Assembly: GCF_000183405.1 (NCBI RefSeq)
Contig: NC_014758.1
Location: 62,001-126,000 of the forward strand
Source: Calditerrivibrio nitroreducens DSM 19672
GTDB taxonomy: Bacteria; Chrysiogenota; Deferribacteres; Deferribacterales; Calditerrivibrionaceae
DNA length: 64,000 nucleotides
Direction of reading: 5' to 3'
Numbering within the stretch: the first letter of the stretch is position 1; each line of letters opens with the position of its first letter. The notes below the pieces were generated by a model. That model was not told the DNA's origin. It was given only the letters and a program-made list of their open reading frames with translations, and ran no database searches. Positions 8,449-16,544 of the stretch are shown here, piece after piece. The translations under genes and the position numbers were made by a program.

Positions 8449-9678
8449 TTAAAAAATATATTCTTCTGATGAGAGTCTTTTTTCGATTTCGTTTAGGATC
8501 CTTTCCTCATCCTGAAGGTCTTTTGCTTCGAAAGTGACTGTGAATCTTAAAAAGTGACCGGCATCATCCCATGGTACTGAAGATATCAGCTTTTCCCTTA
8601 TGAGGAAATCACAGAATTCTTCGGCATTTTGAAATTTCCTGCCACTTTTTGTTCCTTTTGGGATTTCAAAATAGAGATAGAAGGTACCTTTTGGTTCATT
8701 CACAAAAAATCCATTTTTCCTTAAAATATCTGCAACCCTTTTCAATCTTCTCTGATATTTTGTGGTTATGCCAGAGATAATTTGTGGATTTCTCAAAGCG
8801 TATGCCGCTGCTTTCTGTATTGGTATAAACTGTCCGGAGTCGTTGTTATCTTTCACTGTGGCAAATGCCTTGACAAGTACTTCATTACCGCAAACGAATG
8901 CCATCCTCCAGCCAGTCATGTTGAAAGATTTTGATAATGAATGTATCTCTATACCTACCTCTTTTGCACCAGGTACGGATAGGAAGGACTCCTGTTTTTC
9001 TCCGTAAGTCAATTCGATATAAGCGGCATCATGTATAACTGCAATATTGTATTTTTTGGCAAAAGCCACCACTTTTTCAAAAAAGCTTACCGGTGCGATG
9101 GCACCTGTGGGGTTGTTTGGATAATTAATATACAAAATCTTGGCTTTTTTAGCCACTTCCTCAGGTACGGCATGAAGATCTGGAAGAAAATTATTTTCTT
9201 TTAAAAGTGGCATGTTGTAAACTTCACCACCAAGGTATTTTGTGATGGTGCCGGTGACAGGATAGCCGGGGACAGTCATCAGGGCATAATCACCGGGATT
9301 TATGAGGCAGAATGGGATCATTGCAAGAGCAGGCTTGGAGCCTATGCTATGGTTTACTTCTGTGATTGGGTCTATATCTACACCAAACCTTTTTTTCATA
9401 TATTCAGCTGCGGCATCTTTAAACTCCTGAATACCGTTGTCTGAATAAAACCTATTTTCCTTTTTTTCAGCTTCCACCTTTAATACATTGACGATGGATG
9501 CATCTGCCATATCATCTGGTTCTCCCACCCCCATATCTATCAATTCTGCACCTGGGTTTGCCTCAAGAGCAGCCCTTTTTGCCCTTTTAATTTTTTCAAA
9601 TTTGTAGATTTTTGTGTCTTTGCCAAACATTTTGCCGCCTAATCTTTCGGCTATAATATTTTGTATAAATTCGCTCAT
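8449..9678 (-). CDS. dapL: LL-diaminopimelate aminotransferase
   Basis: PLP enzyme converting tetrahydrodipicolinate directly to LL-diaminopimelate, a shortcut in lysine and peptidoglycan synthesis. The 409-residue class I/II aminotransferase has the DapL-type N terminus (ERLGGKMF, IDMGVGEPDDMAD), YPNNPTGA for PLP-ring contacts, and the Schiff-base lysine in HSLSKSFNMTGWR. It is followed 10 bases later by fmt and has its own promoter. An aspartate- or alanine-type aminotransferase is a less likely alternative because of the length and N-terminal motifs. Confidence 0.88.
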   Translation of the reverse strand: MSEFIQNIIAERLGGKMFGKDTKIYKFEKIKRAKRAALEANPGAELIDMGVGEPDDMADASIVNVLKVEAEKKENRFYSDNGIQEFKDAAAEYMKKRFGVDIDPITEVNHSIGSKPALAMIPFCLINPGDYALMTVPGYPVTGTITKYLGGEVYNMPLLKENNFLPDLHAVPEEVAKKAKILYINYPNNPTGAIAPVSFFEKVVAFAKKYNIAVIHDAAYIELTYGEKQESFLSVPGAKEVGIEIHSLSKSFNMTGWRMAFVCGNEVLVKAFATVKDNNDSGQFIPIQKAAAYALRNPQIISGITTKYQRRLKRVADILRKNGFFVNEPKGTFYLYFEIPKGTKSGRKFQNAEEFCDFLIREKLISSVPWDDAGHFLRFTVTFEAKDLQDEERILNEIEKRLSSEEYIF

Positions 9679-9704
9679 TCTTCCTCCAGCAATTTTTTGG
9701 TGAT

Positions 9705-9732
9705 ATTATACATTTTTAGTAATAATTTTCAA
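9705..9732 (-). promoter_or_regulatory. sigma-70-type promoter for the dapL operon
   Basis: On the minus strand TTGAAA (9732-9727) and TATAAT (9710-9705) are 16 bases apart. They lie 27 bases before the dapL start, with GGAGGA as ribosome binding site in between. Confidence 0.65.
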
Positions 9733-9802
9733 GAATGAAAATACTGGCATCACTCTATTTTTGTGATTTTGATCATATTTTTCAATAAGTTATGCTTATA
9801 AA

Positions 9803-9878
9803 AGTCTACGCAATAAAGAAGAAAAGTAGGGGCAGACCTGTGTGTCTTCCCCTACTTTTCTTCCTTATTCTGTAGACT
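9803..9878. repeat. 76-base near-perfect inverted repeat (long hairpin)
   Basis: Arms 9803-9837 and 9844-9878 are complementary over 35 positions with about 4 mismatches, around a 6-base loop. The core GAAGAAAAGTAGGGG pairs perfectly with CCCCTACTTTTCTTC. On the minus strand the stem is followed by TTTTATAA, so it could serve as an oversized terminator for the minus-strand run ending at 9954. The length is well beyond an ordinary terminator; a small RNA, a REP/MITE-like element or a remnant of a mobile element are alternatives. No second copy is seen in the window. Confidence 0.85.
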
Positions 9879-9907
9879 GCGAGATCAAATCATAAAAATG
9901 GGGTTAT

Positions 9908-9934
9908 GCCAGATTTAGATTTAATAAGTCTGGC
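9908..9934. other. small hairpin next to the long inverted repeat
   Basis: GCCAGA (9908-9913) pairs with TCTGGC (9929-9934), and pairing extends further with one mismatch. It lies 20 bases beyond the radical SAM gene stop. A GGGGTTAT octamer is repeated directly on each side (9900-9907 and 9937-9944). Neither side has a strong U-run, so I do not call it a terminator. Confidence 0.45.
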
Positions 9935-9953
9935 TGGGGGTTATATCATATAT

Positions 9954-11534
9954 TTAACAAAAGTGGCATACATTGTTTGATTTATGACCTTTGATAAATT
10001 TTAACTTATTAAACAGTCCTGATACAGCATCTCTGTCGAAGGGGTCTACTTGGAACTTTCTGGATTGTTTTTGAAAGCTTATAACTCTTTTTTCTATTAT
10101 TAAGGATTTCAAGATTTCGTAATCTAAGGGGTTTTTATTTTCTATTTCTTTTAATAGATCTGTTAACGATAAGTCTGATAATGTGCTATCAATAACCGAC
10201 TTTACGTAGTTTATAAATCTCGAAAGTTTCATGTATGTGGCAAGTTTTACAGGTGTAAAATAATTATTGGAGGGTAAAAGGGCGCTTGAACGGGCATATT
10301 TTAAATTGAAATTTCCATTTTCACTTAGGAAGTTTTTAAAGGCAGGGCTTCCCGGAGAGAGATAATAAACGCTGGGACCTAAAAGTACCTTTTTTTCTGC
10401 AAGATAGATCATCGTGTTTAAGATATCATTTTCAGTTTGGTACGGAAGTCCCAGAATGAAGTGAACCTCAATCGGTATACCTGTTTTAATAAAGTCATCC
10501 AATATTTCATTGAAGCCAGAAAATTGATCCCTATTTGTCTCTTTCTGGATATCTTCACTTATATCCACCAGAGATAGGTTGATCCTCTGAAAACCAGCAT
10601 CTCTTACCAGCTTTATGGTTTCGGAGTCTATCTTTGGGACTACACCATTCATTGCAGTTAACCTCAGATTTTTATCTGATATCCATTTGAGCATATCTTT
10701 TATTTGGGGGGAAGTAAGATCCAAATAGTCATCTTCGAAATCTACAGTATCAAATCCCAGATCAATAAGCTTTTTTAGATCTTTTTTGATATCTTCAGTC
10801 TCAAATCTTCTAAATTTTACAGCTGGCTTTCCGCAAAAATAACACCTATGGGGGCATCCTTTACTCGTTAAGGCTGGGGCTATGAACCCTTTGCCATATC
10901 TGTAAGAATCTTTTTGGATCATTTCTCTCTTTAAGTTTAGATTGCAATCTGCATCTGTATAAATCTTTTTTATTTCTATGGTACCATTATCTTTATAACA
11001 TAATCCCGGTACCTCAAATAAGGATTTACCTTTTTTGATATTTTCCACCAACAGTTTAAATGGTAATTCCCCTTCCCCCCTTATGACAAAATCTACACAG
11101 TCATATCTAAGTACATCTTCCGGGAAAAGTGTTGGGTGGTTACCTCCCATCACAGTTATCATCGATTTATCTATCTCTTTTGCAATCTTTGCTATCTCTA
11201 CTGCTTCCTCAAAATAGGTGGTAAAAAGGGAGCTAATCCCGATAATATCTGGATTTTTTAAGGAGATTATATCTCTAATCTCTTCATTCGACTTGCCATA
11301 ACGTTGGTAGGTATGAAATAGAGAAAAAGGGGAATAGTGGGGGTTGTATATATCGTTTAACTCATCGAAAGGGGAGATAGATTTAAGCGGTTTCTTAGAA
11401 TGCCTGAGATCCACTATCTCCACATCGCATATATCAGATACTTTTGAAGCGATAAACAAAAGCCCAAGAGGATAGCTTCTAATTTTAGTGGTATAATAAT
11501 CCTCAATGGGAGGTTGAATGAGGAGGACTTTCAT
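9954..11534 (-). CDS. B12-binding-domain radical SAM protein
   Basis: Radical SAM enzyme of 526 residues. Residues 1-150 form a B12-binding-like Rossmann domain (MKVLLIQPP, PDIIGISS, VMGGNHPTLFPE). The [4Fe-4S]/SAM cluster motif is CPHRCYFC (C227, C231, C234), followed by a TIM-barrel half and a C-terminal region ending in CHFC. B12-radical SAM proteins of this layout are methyltransferases, cyclases or P-methylases, and the substrate is not predictable here. It is last in the mnmH-to-radical-SAM run and is separated from the S4 gene by 58 bases. The terminal Cys-x2-Cys may bind another cluster; that is a guess. Confidence 0.85.
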   Translation of the reverse strand: MKVLLIQPPIEDYYTTKIRSYPLGLLFIASKVSDICDVEIVDLRHSKKPLKSISPFDELNDIYNPHYSPFSLFHTYQRYGKSNEEIRDIISLKNPDIIGISSLFTTYFEEAVEIAKIAKEIDKSMITVMGGNHPTLFPEDVLRYDCVDFVIRGEGELPFKLLVENIKKGKSLFEVPGLCYKDNGTIEIKKIYTDADCNLNLKREMIQKDSYRYGKGFIAPALTSKGCPHRCYFCGKPAVKFRRFETEDIKKDLKKLIDLGFDTVDFEDDYLDLTSPQIKDMLKWISDKNLRLTAMNGVVPKIDSETIKLVRDAGFQRINLSLVDISEDIQKETNRDQFSGFNEILDDFIKTGIPIEVHFILGLPYQTENDILNTMIYLAEKKVLLGPSVYYLSPGSPAFKNFLSENGNFNLKYARSSALLPSNNYFTPVKLATYMKLSRFINYVKSVIDSTLSDLSLTDLLKEIENKNPLDYEILKSLIIEKRVISFQKQSRKFQVDPFDRDAVSGLFNKLKFIKGHKSNNVCHFC

Positions 11535-11592
11535 TTGAGATTGAACTCAACGTCATAAAATAGTATTGTTTTAACATAGTCTATTGCTAAAT

Positions 11593-11895
11593 TTAAAATA
11601 TATCTTCAGAGGTCTCTTCTCTAATTTCGTCCATTACATCTATGGTTTTGTATGAGATCAGTTCAACGTAATTGTCCGAGTCACTTTTTCCTATTTGCTT
11701 GCTGGGAATCTGGAGGACTCTAACAGTTTTTTCATAGTTCCACATCTTTACTGTGATTACATCCCCCACTTTGATGGAATAGGAAGGTTTGACAGATTTC
11801 CCATTTACAAAGATGGAGCCATCAGTTGCCACCTCATTTGCCACTGTTCGACGTTTTATTACATTTGTAAGCTTTAAGAATTTGTCAATTCTCAT
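11593..11895 (-). CDS. S4-domain RNA-binding protein (HslR-like)
   Basis: Short protein of about 100 residues with an S4 domain over most of its length. It opens MRIDKFLKLTNVIKRRTVAN and has the typical GSIFVNGK and IKVGDVITV turns. Such proteins resemble Hsp15/HslR, which binds stalled 50S subunits. The ATG at 11895 overlaps the surA stop (TGATG), which argues for translational coupling; a TTG one codon upstream is less likely. The C-terminal 25 residues are acidic and look disordered. Confidence 0.85.
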   Translation of the reverse strand: MRIDKFLKLTNVIKRRTVANEVATDGSIFVNGKSVKPSYSIKVGDVITVKMWNYEKTVRVLQIPSKQIGKSDSDNYVELISYKTIDVMDEIREETSEDIF

Positions 11896-12818
11896 CAATA
11901 GGTAAGATATCTGATAAAAATAGCTTCTTTATTTTTCTCTAACCAACTTTTGTAGACATCTTTGTACATAGTATCCATAAGGGCTGCAATCACCTTTTCC
12001 CTCTGATCTTTGGATAGGTCGTATCTGCTTTTTATAGATTCGACGTAAAATATCTTCACTTCATTGCCAGATTCTATTTCCACAAGTTCTTTTGGTTTGA
12101 GATCTTTTACCTTCTCTTTTATATCTTTTGTGAGATGCTCGATATTTACGAAACCTAAGTAGCCACCATTTTTCCCCGTTTTATCTTCCGAAAATTGAAT
12201 GGCAGCCGCAATAAACCCTTTTTCCTTTATCAGCTTTCTTACCTCTGTTAGTTTAGATGGATCTTTAAGTAATATGTATCTAAGTTCATATTCATCATAA
12301 CTTCCTATCTCTTTTTGATGTTCATCCACATACTTTTTTATGTCGTTTTCAGTGATTACCACAAGTTGATTTATTACCCTACTTTTTAGCCTTGTGGCTA
12401 ATATATCCATCTTTATCTGCCACCTATATTGTGCCATTGTGATCCCCTCTTTTGCAAGGGCTTCTTCAAGGTCTTTTACAGAGATATTATTTCTCTTTAT
12501 GATATCATCTATAGCTTCCTCTGCCTCTTTTTCAGTCACGACCACATTATATTTTTTCCCGATTTCTTCAAGAGTATACTGCTCCACCAAAAAGTCGAGT
12601 ACATTTTTGTAATATGTTTTTATGGCCTGAGATCTCTTATCCTCATCCTGGATTGAGTATATCTCTTTTACTCTGTTTGGGTTGAAAGACTCCACTTCAT
12701 ATTGAGTGATGATATTGTTTCCTACTACGGCTAATATTCTATTAATAATTTCACTTCTGCTCTGTTGTACTATTGTCAACAGTAAAATCAAAATCAGGGC
12801 TAATTTCGACCTTAACAT
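11895..12818 (-). CDS. periplasmic peptidyl-prolyl isomerase / chaperone, SurA-like
   Basis: Exported parvulin-type chaperone of 307 residues that would assist outer-membrane protein folding. It has a signal peptide (about 1-22, ending SRS), a SurA N-terminal domain starting IINRILAVVGNNIITQYEV, and one PpiC rotamase domain (about 175-270, with FSEDKTGKNGGYLGFVN). E. coli SurA has two rotamase domains and is longer. The start is set by the signal peptide and by AAGGAG 10 bases upstream. The signal-peptide coding region lies inside the 3' end of the upstream ppiC gene (68-base overlap). Confidence 0.85.
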   Translation of the reverse strand: MLRSKLALILILLLTIVQQSRSEIINRILAVVGNNIITQYEVESFNPNRVKEIYSIQDEDKRSQAIKTYYKNVLDFLVEQYTLEEIGKKYNVVVTEKEAEEAIDDIIKRNNISVKDLEEALAKEGITMAQYRWQIKMDILATRLKSRVINQLVVITENDIKKYVDEHQKEIGSYDEYELRYILLKDPSKLTEVRKLIKEKGFIAAAIQFSEDKTGKNGGYLGFVNIEHLTKDIKEKVKDLKPKELVEIESGNEVKIFYVESIKSRYDLSKDQREKVIAALMDTMYKDVYKSWLEKNKEAIFIRYLTY

Positions 12819-13674
12819 CCTTCATCTTCTCCTTGAGGTAATTTTCTAAATACTGATCTTTTTTTTCTGCAATAAGTTCATCCAGTAAAAGATCTTTGAT
12901 CTCTTCAAAAGATGGTTTATCGGAGGATATTGTTTCTTTTAGCATAATTATATGATAACCATATTCAGAGCTAACGATTTTGGATATCTCATTGGGCTTC
13001 AAATTTTTTACCAGATCAAACACTGGTGGGAAATTTTCTATATCCACAATTCCCATGTCTCCACCATTTTCCGCCTCGGGGCCAGATGAGTATTCTTTTG
13101 CCACATCCTCAAAGCGTTTACCTGATTTTAAAAGTTTGTATGCCTCTTCGATCTTATGTTTATCTTCATTTACGATTTGGTAGATATGGTAGTAGACTTT
13201 GGATTGTTTGGTTTTTATGAATTCTTCATAATAAGCCCTCAACTCTTCTTCGCTGATTTTTATCTCTGATTTTATCTTATCTTCCAGAAATTTCTGGGCT
13301 AATAACTTTTCTTCCATCAGCTTTTCAAATTTTTCGTCTATTACCTTTGGGGCATTGTTGGTTGTTAATTTACTGGCTATATCCTTTAATGCTTTTTTAT
13401 CCACAGTAACTTTTGCTTTTTTAGCCTCCATGAGAAGAAGCTTGTGTTTAATAAATTCATTTATTATCTCTTTTTTAAAGTCCTTGTCTTTTAGCGTGGA
13501 AGGGTCTATGTCTGGAAGCTCAAAATAGATAAACTCAATGATATCTTTTTGATAATACTTATCTTTACCTATCACCACAACAGGTTTTTCATTCCTCGAA
13601 GTGAAAATATCTCTGGATTTTTCACACGCCCCAAAGATAAATACACATAACATACAGATTAGATATTTTTTCAT
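12751..13674 (-). CDS. PpiC-type peptidyl-prolyl isomerase lipoprotein
   Basis: Predicted periplasmic lipoprotein foldase of 307 residues. The start at 13674 gives MKKYLICMLCVFIFGAC, a signal peptide with lipobox FGAC; an upstream extension to 13788 would run into the exonuclease gene and bury the signal. A SurA_N-like helical region precedes a parvulin domain (about 175-265, with YHIYQIV, YSSGPEAENGGDMGIV and EYGYHIIMLKE). It pairs with the SurA-like gene downstream, overlapping it by 68 bases, and the two may act in the same envelope-folding route. Confidence 0.87.
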   Translation of the reverse strand: MKKYLICMLCVFIFGACEKSRDIFTSRNEKPVVVIGKDKYYQKDIIEFIYFELPDIDPSTLKDKDFKKEIINEFIKHKLLLMEAKKAKVTVDKKALKDIASKLTTNNAPKVIDEKFEKLMEEKLLAQKFLEDKIKSEIKISEEELRAYYEEFIKTKQSKVYYHIYQIVNEDKHKIEEAYKLLKSGKRFEDVAKEYSSGPEAENGGDMGIVDIENFPPVFDLVKNLKPNEISKIVSSEYGYHIIMLKETISSDKPSFEEIKDLLLDELIAEKKDQYLENYLKEKMKDVKVEISPDFDFTVDNSTTEQK

Positions 13675-13738
13675 ATTTTTTACATTATACCAATTATTTT
13701 TTTTATTCAAGTGTGTAAATTTTTTTACAGATATATTT

Positions 13739-14344
13739 TTATTTCGAAATAAACTCAAATAGCTCAGATAGTAGGTAACATTGTTCATTAAATATCTTTC
13801 GGATCATTTTTAAAAAGATCTTTGCGGTGGCTTCCGCATCGTAGATAGCTCTGTGGCGCTTAAATTTAGAATTAATAGATATGTGATGTTTTTCTATCAG
13901 GTAATCGAGATTGTGATATTTGAAGTCAGGGTATAGCCTTTGGGAAAACTTGATGGTATCGATTACCAAAAAATCAAAACTATCATCGATAAGGTATTCC
14001 CTCATTGCAGCCCTCAAAAAAGCAATATCTTTGGAAGCTTTGTGGGCGACGAGGACAGATCCTCTTGAAAAGTCTATGAAATCATACAATGCAGTGCATA
14101 TATCAGGAGCATTTTTCAACTCCATTTCGGTAATGCCATGTATTTCATTAGGGATGAAAATGTCTGGTTTTACCATTGTGTGAAAAGGGTCCCTTACCAA
14201 TTTAAACCCTTCCTCTATTTTAAATGCCCCCATCTCAATTATCTGATCCCCATTGTCAGGGTTTAAACCTGTGGTTTCAAGATCAAACACAACAAAACTA
14301 ACCTCGTCAAGAGGCTTATCTAAGAGTTCCACGATGTTTTGCAT
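13739..14344 (-). CDS. DnaQ-like 3'-5' exonuclease
   Basis: DEDDh exonuclease of 201 residues related to the proofreading domain of DNA polymerase III (epsilon or PolC). D21 and E23 lie in FDLETTGL, the second acidic motif is in VLVAHKASKDIAFL, and the final HxxxxD is in HRAIYDAEAT. It has no polymerase part. It may be the epsilon partner of the DnaE encoded at 42132-45596 or a separate repair/RNA exonuclease; motifs alone do not decide. It lies 6 bases after rlpA. Confidence 0.87.
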   Translation of the reverse strand: MQNIVELLDKPLDEVSFVVFDLETTGLNPDNGDQIIEMGAFKIEEGFKLVRDPFHTMVKPDIFIPNEIHGITEMELKNAPDICTALYDFIDFSRGSVLVAHKASKDIAFLRAAMREYLIDDSFDFLVIDTIKFSQRLYPDFKYHNLDYLIEKHHISINSKFKRHRAIYDAEATAKIFLKMIRKIFNEQCYLLSELFEFISK

Positions 14345-14350
14345 AGAATT

Positions 14351-15127
14351 TTAGTCAGCTACTATAAATGCACCTGGAAATTGCTTCTCAAGAGTTATAA
14401 GCTTTAACTCGGCACCGATTCTGGTTTCAAAACCGATCAGTCTTACTCTATAAAACTTTTTACCGTTTATCATCGCTTCCACAATATCGGCATTTAAAAA
14501 TTTATCTTTTAAGGCGGTGGCATTCCTTTTATCCTGAAAAGCGCCTATCTGGATTGAAAAATTTCCTCTGTTTATGTCAACAGGCTTACCATTTAAAACA
14601 AACTGATTTGGGGATTCGGATAGAAGTGTAACTCTAACTCTGGCAGTCCCTTTTTGATCGATTCCCAGCTCCTTTGCGGCTTTGTAGGATAGATCTATGA
14701 TTCTATCCTTTACAAAAGGGCCTCTGTCGTTGATCCTCACCACCACTTCTCTATCATTTTCGAGTGATTTTACAAGCACCGTGCTGCCTAATGGCAATGT
14801 TTTATGGGCGGCGGTCATATCATACATATTATACACTTCTTTGCTTGATGTGGTTTTACCATGGAAATCGGCTCCATACCATGATGCGATCCCTTCCTCT
14901 TCGTATTTGTGTATATAATCCATTGGATAGTATGTTACCCCAAAAACGGTATAAGGTTTACCGTAAACAATTTTATTTTCTTTTTCTGAATTGATATCTG
15001 AGCTAACATCTTTTAAATTCTGCAAAGCAGGTTTTTCATCGGAGATGTTATCATCAATTAAAGTAATTTTAGCATGGAGGGAACTATTCAAAATCAATAA
15101 AAAAATTATCACTGGTAAAAACTGCAT
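14351..15127 (-). CDS. rlpA: RlpA-like septal ring lytic transglycosylase with SPOR domain
   Basis: Exported peptidoglycan-acting protein of 258 residues. It has a signal peptide (about 1-20), a double-psi beta-barrel domain (about 78-165, with GIASWYGADFHGKTTSS, AAHKTLPLGS and RINDRGPF) and a C-terminal SPOR domain (about 185-258) that binds denuded glycan at division sites. No lipobox cysteine is seen, so it is probably soluble in the periplasm. It overlaps mnmH by 44 bases, and no later start keeps the signal peptide. Confidence 0.92.
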   Translation of the reverse strand: MQFLPVIIFLLILNSSLHAKITLIDDNISDEKPALQNLKDVSSDINSEKENKIVYGKPYTVFGVTYYPMDYIHKYEEEGIASWYGADFHGKTTSSKEVYNMYDMTAAHKTLPLGSTVLVKSLENDREVVVRINDRGPFVKDRIIDLSYKAAKELGIDQKGTARVRVTLLSESPNQFVLNGKPVDINRGNFSIQIGAFQDKRNATALKDKFLNADIVEAMINGKKFYRVRLIGFETRIGAELKLITLEKQFPGAFIVAD

Positions 15128-16151
15128 CGTAAAACTCCTTAATTTTTTTTACGGCTTCATCAATTGTATTATATCTTACCTCACAGGCTATATTTTTAGG
15201 GTAAGAGTGCTTATACATTGGGTCGTAGTATTTTTCAAGGATAATTTCGGTAAATTTATCAAAGTTGCCTTTTTCGAGGTGCAAAATGAGATCGCTGTAG
15301 ATCCCTTTTTCCATATATCTTTTTATCTTTTCCAGAGAGGCTCTTATCTCTTTAAGATTGTTGGATGGGTTGTAGTTTTTTACGGTGTAATTGATCCTGA
15401 ATTCCATAGAAGGATTGCATACAACTGCAAAGCCATCTGTAATTTTTGCAAAAAGTTTGGTGGGGATGACTACTTTGCCAATTTTTTTACTTTCCCCCTC
15501 TGCTAAATAGAGAGATTTATCGGTTTTGATGAGGTCATAGTAAAGTCCACTTTCAAAATTTTTCTGATTTACATTGTCGTATCCGGGTTCCTCAATATGC
15601 CCAAATATAGAACCTTTGTGGGAGGCGTGTTTTTCTATATCCATCACCGGATAGTTTTGGGTATTTAAATATCTCAATATTTCAGTTTTTCCGCTTCCAG
15701 TGGGACCGTAAAGGGTTATAAAAGTGTATTTTCCAATATCGTTTTCAAAAAAACTGTTTACCCTACTTCTGTATATTTTATATCCACCTGATAGTCGTGA
15801 AACGGTAAGTCCCGCCAATCTTGCAAAAGTAACAGATGCTTCACTTCTTAAACCACCCCGCCAGCAATATATAATGGTGTCTTTGTAATTTTCTGTTACC
15901 TTTTTGATTTTATTTATAAAGTCTATTAGTTTTGGGGAGACAATCTCAACACCTTTTAGCCTTGCTTCCTTTGGGCCCTGTTGTTTGTATATTGTTCCTA
16001 TTATGGCTCTTTCCTCATTATTTAATAAAGGGATATTGATGGCGTTGGGTAGGTGGTCAATAGAAAATTCATTTTCTGATCTTACATCTATCAAACCTAT
16101 ATTCTGATATCTTCTTTTTTCAAGATATGCTAAATTGATTAAGTCTTTCAT
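15084..16151 (-). CDS. mnmH: tRNA 2-selenouridine synthase
   Basis: Converts 2-thiouridine at tRNA wobble position 34 to 2-selenouridine via a geranylated intermediate, using selenophosphate. The 355 residues comprise an N-terminal rhodanese domain with catalytic C96 in YCWRGGLRSE and a P-loop domain with GPTGSGKT (149-156). Both are diagnostic for MnmH/SelU, and length is normal. It implies the cell makes selenophosphate (selD), which is not in the window. First gene of the minus-strand run that continues into rlpA. Confidence 0.95.
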   Translation of the reverse strand: MKDLINLAYLEKRRYQNIGLIDVRSENEFSIDHLPNAINIPLLNNEERAIIGTIYKQQGPKEARLKGVEIVSPKLIDFINKIKKVTENYKDTIIYCWRGGLRSEASVTFARLAGLTVSRLSGGYKIYRSRVNSFFENDIGKYTFITLYGPTGSGKTEILRYLNTQNYPVMDIEKHASHKGSIFGHIEEPGYDNVNQKNFESGLYYDLIKTDKSLYLAEGESKKIGKVVIPTKLFAKITDGFAVVCNPSMEFRINYTVKNYNPSNNLKEIRASLEKIKRYMEKGIYSDLILHLEKGNFDKFTEIILEKYYDPMYKHSYPKNIACEVRYNTIDEAVKKIKEFYDAVFTSDNFFIDFE

Positions 16152-16181
16152 AGCTAAAAATTATATAACAAAAGAAAATAA

Positions 16182-16210
16182 TTTACAATTTCTATTTTTA
16201 ATTATATAGT
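16182..16210 (+). promoter_or_regulatory. sigma-70-type promoter for gatCA
   Basis: TTTACA (16182-16187) and TATAGT (16205-16210) are 17 bases apart, 31 bases before the gatC GTG start. Confidence 0.6.
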
Positions 16211-16241
16211 TTTAGAAAGCAGATTTTTTTGGAGGTAGATT

Positions 16242-16535
16242 GTGAACGGAATCATCACAGAAGATAATGTAAAACATATCGCAAAGCTATCTAAACTTAC
16301 TTTTGAAGATAAAGAGATCGGTAGATTTGTGAATGAGTTAAACAGTATTTTAGACTACATAAATAAATTGAATGAACTGGATACATCTGATGTTGAGCCA
16401 ACTTCCCATGCTCTTGATCTTACAAATGTCACCCGCCCAGATATCCCTGAAAGAGTAATTACGAGGGAAGAGGCTCTTCAGAATGCTCCGGATGAGGGGT
16501 ATAACCATTTTAAAGTCCCAAGAATAATCGAATAG
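16242..16535 (+). CDS. gatC: Asp-tRNA(Asn)/Glu-tRNA(Gln) amidotransferase subunit C
   Basis: Small scaffold subunit (97 residues) of the GatCAB complex that amidates mischarged Glu-tRNA(Gln) or Asp-tRNA(Asn). It matches GatC throughout (VKHIAKLSKL, SILDYINKLNELDTSDVEPTSH, and the C-terminal FKVPRIIE). It starts with GTG after a strong GGAGG. gatA follows within 10 bases. gatB is not in the window. Confidence 0.96.
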   Translation: MNGIITEDNVKHIAKLSKLTFEDKEIGRFVNELNSILDYINKLNELDTSDVEPTSHALDLTNVTRPDIPERVITREEALQNAPDEGYNHFKVPRIIE

Positions 16536-16544
16536 GTGATGGTT

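Noticed and set aside
13675-13788. N-terminal extension of the PpiC lipoprotein to 13788
   Set aside because: It overlaps the exonuclease gene and would place the lipoprotein signal in the interior; the start at 13674 gives a proper lipobox.
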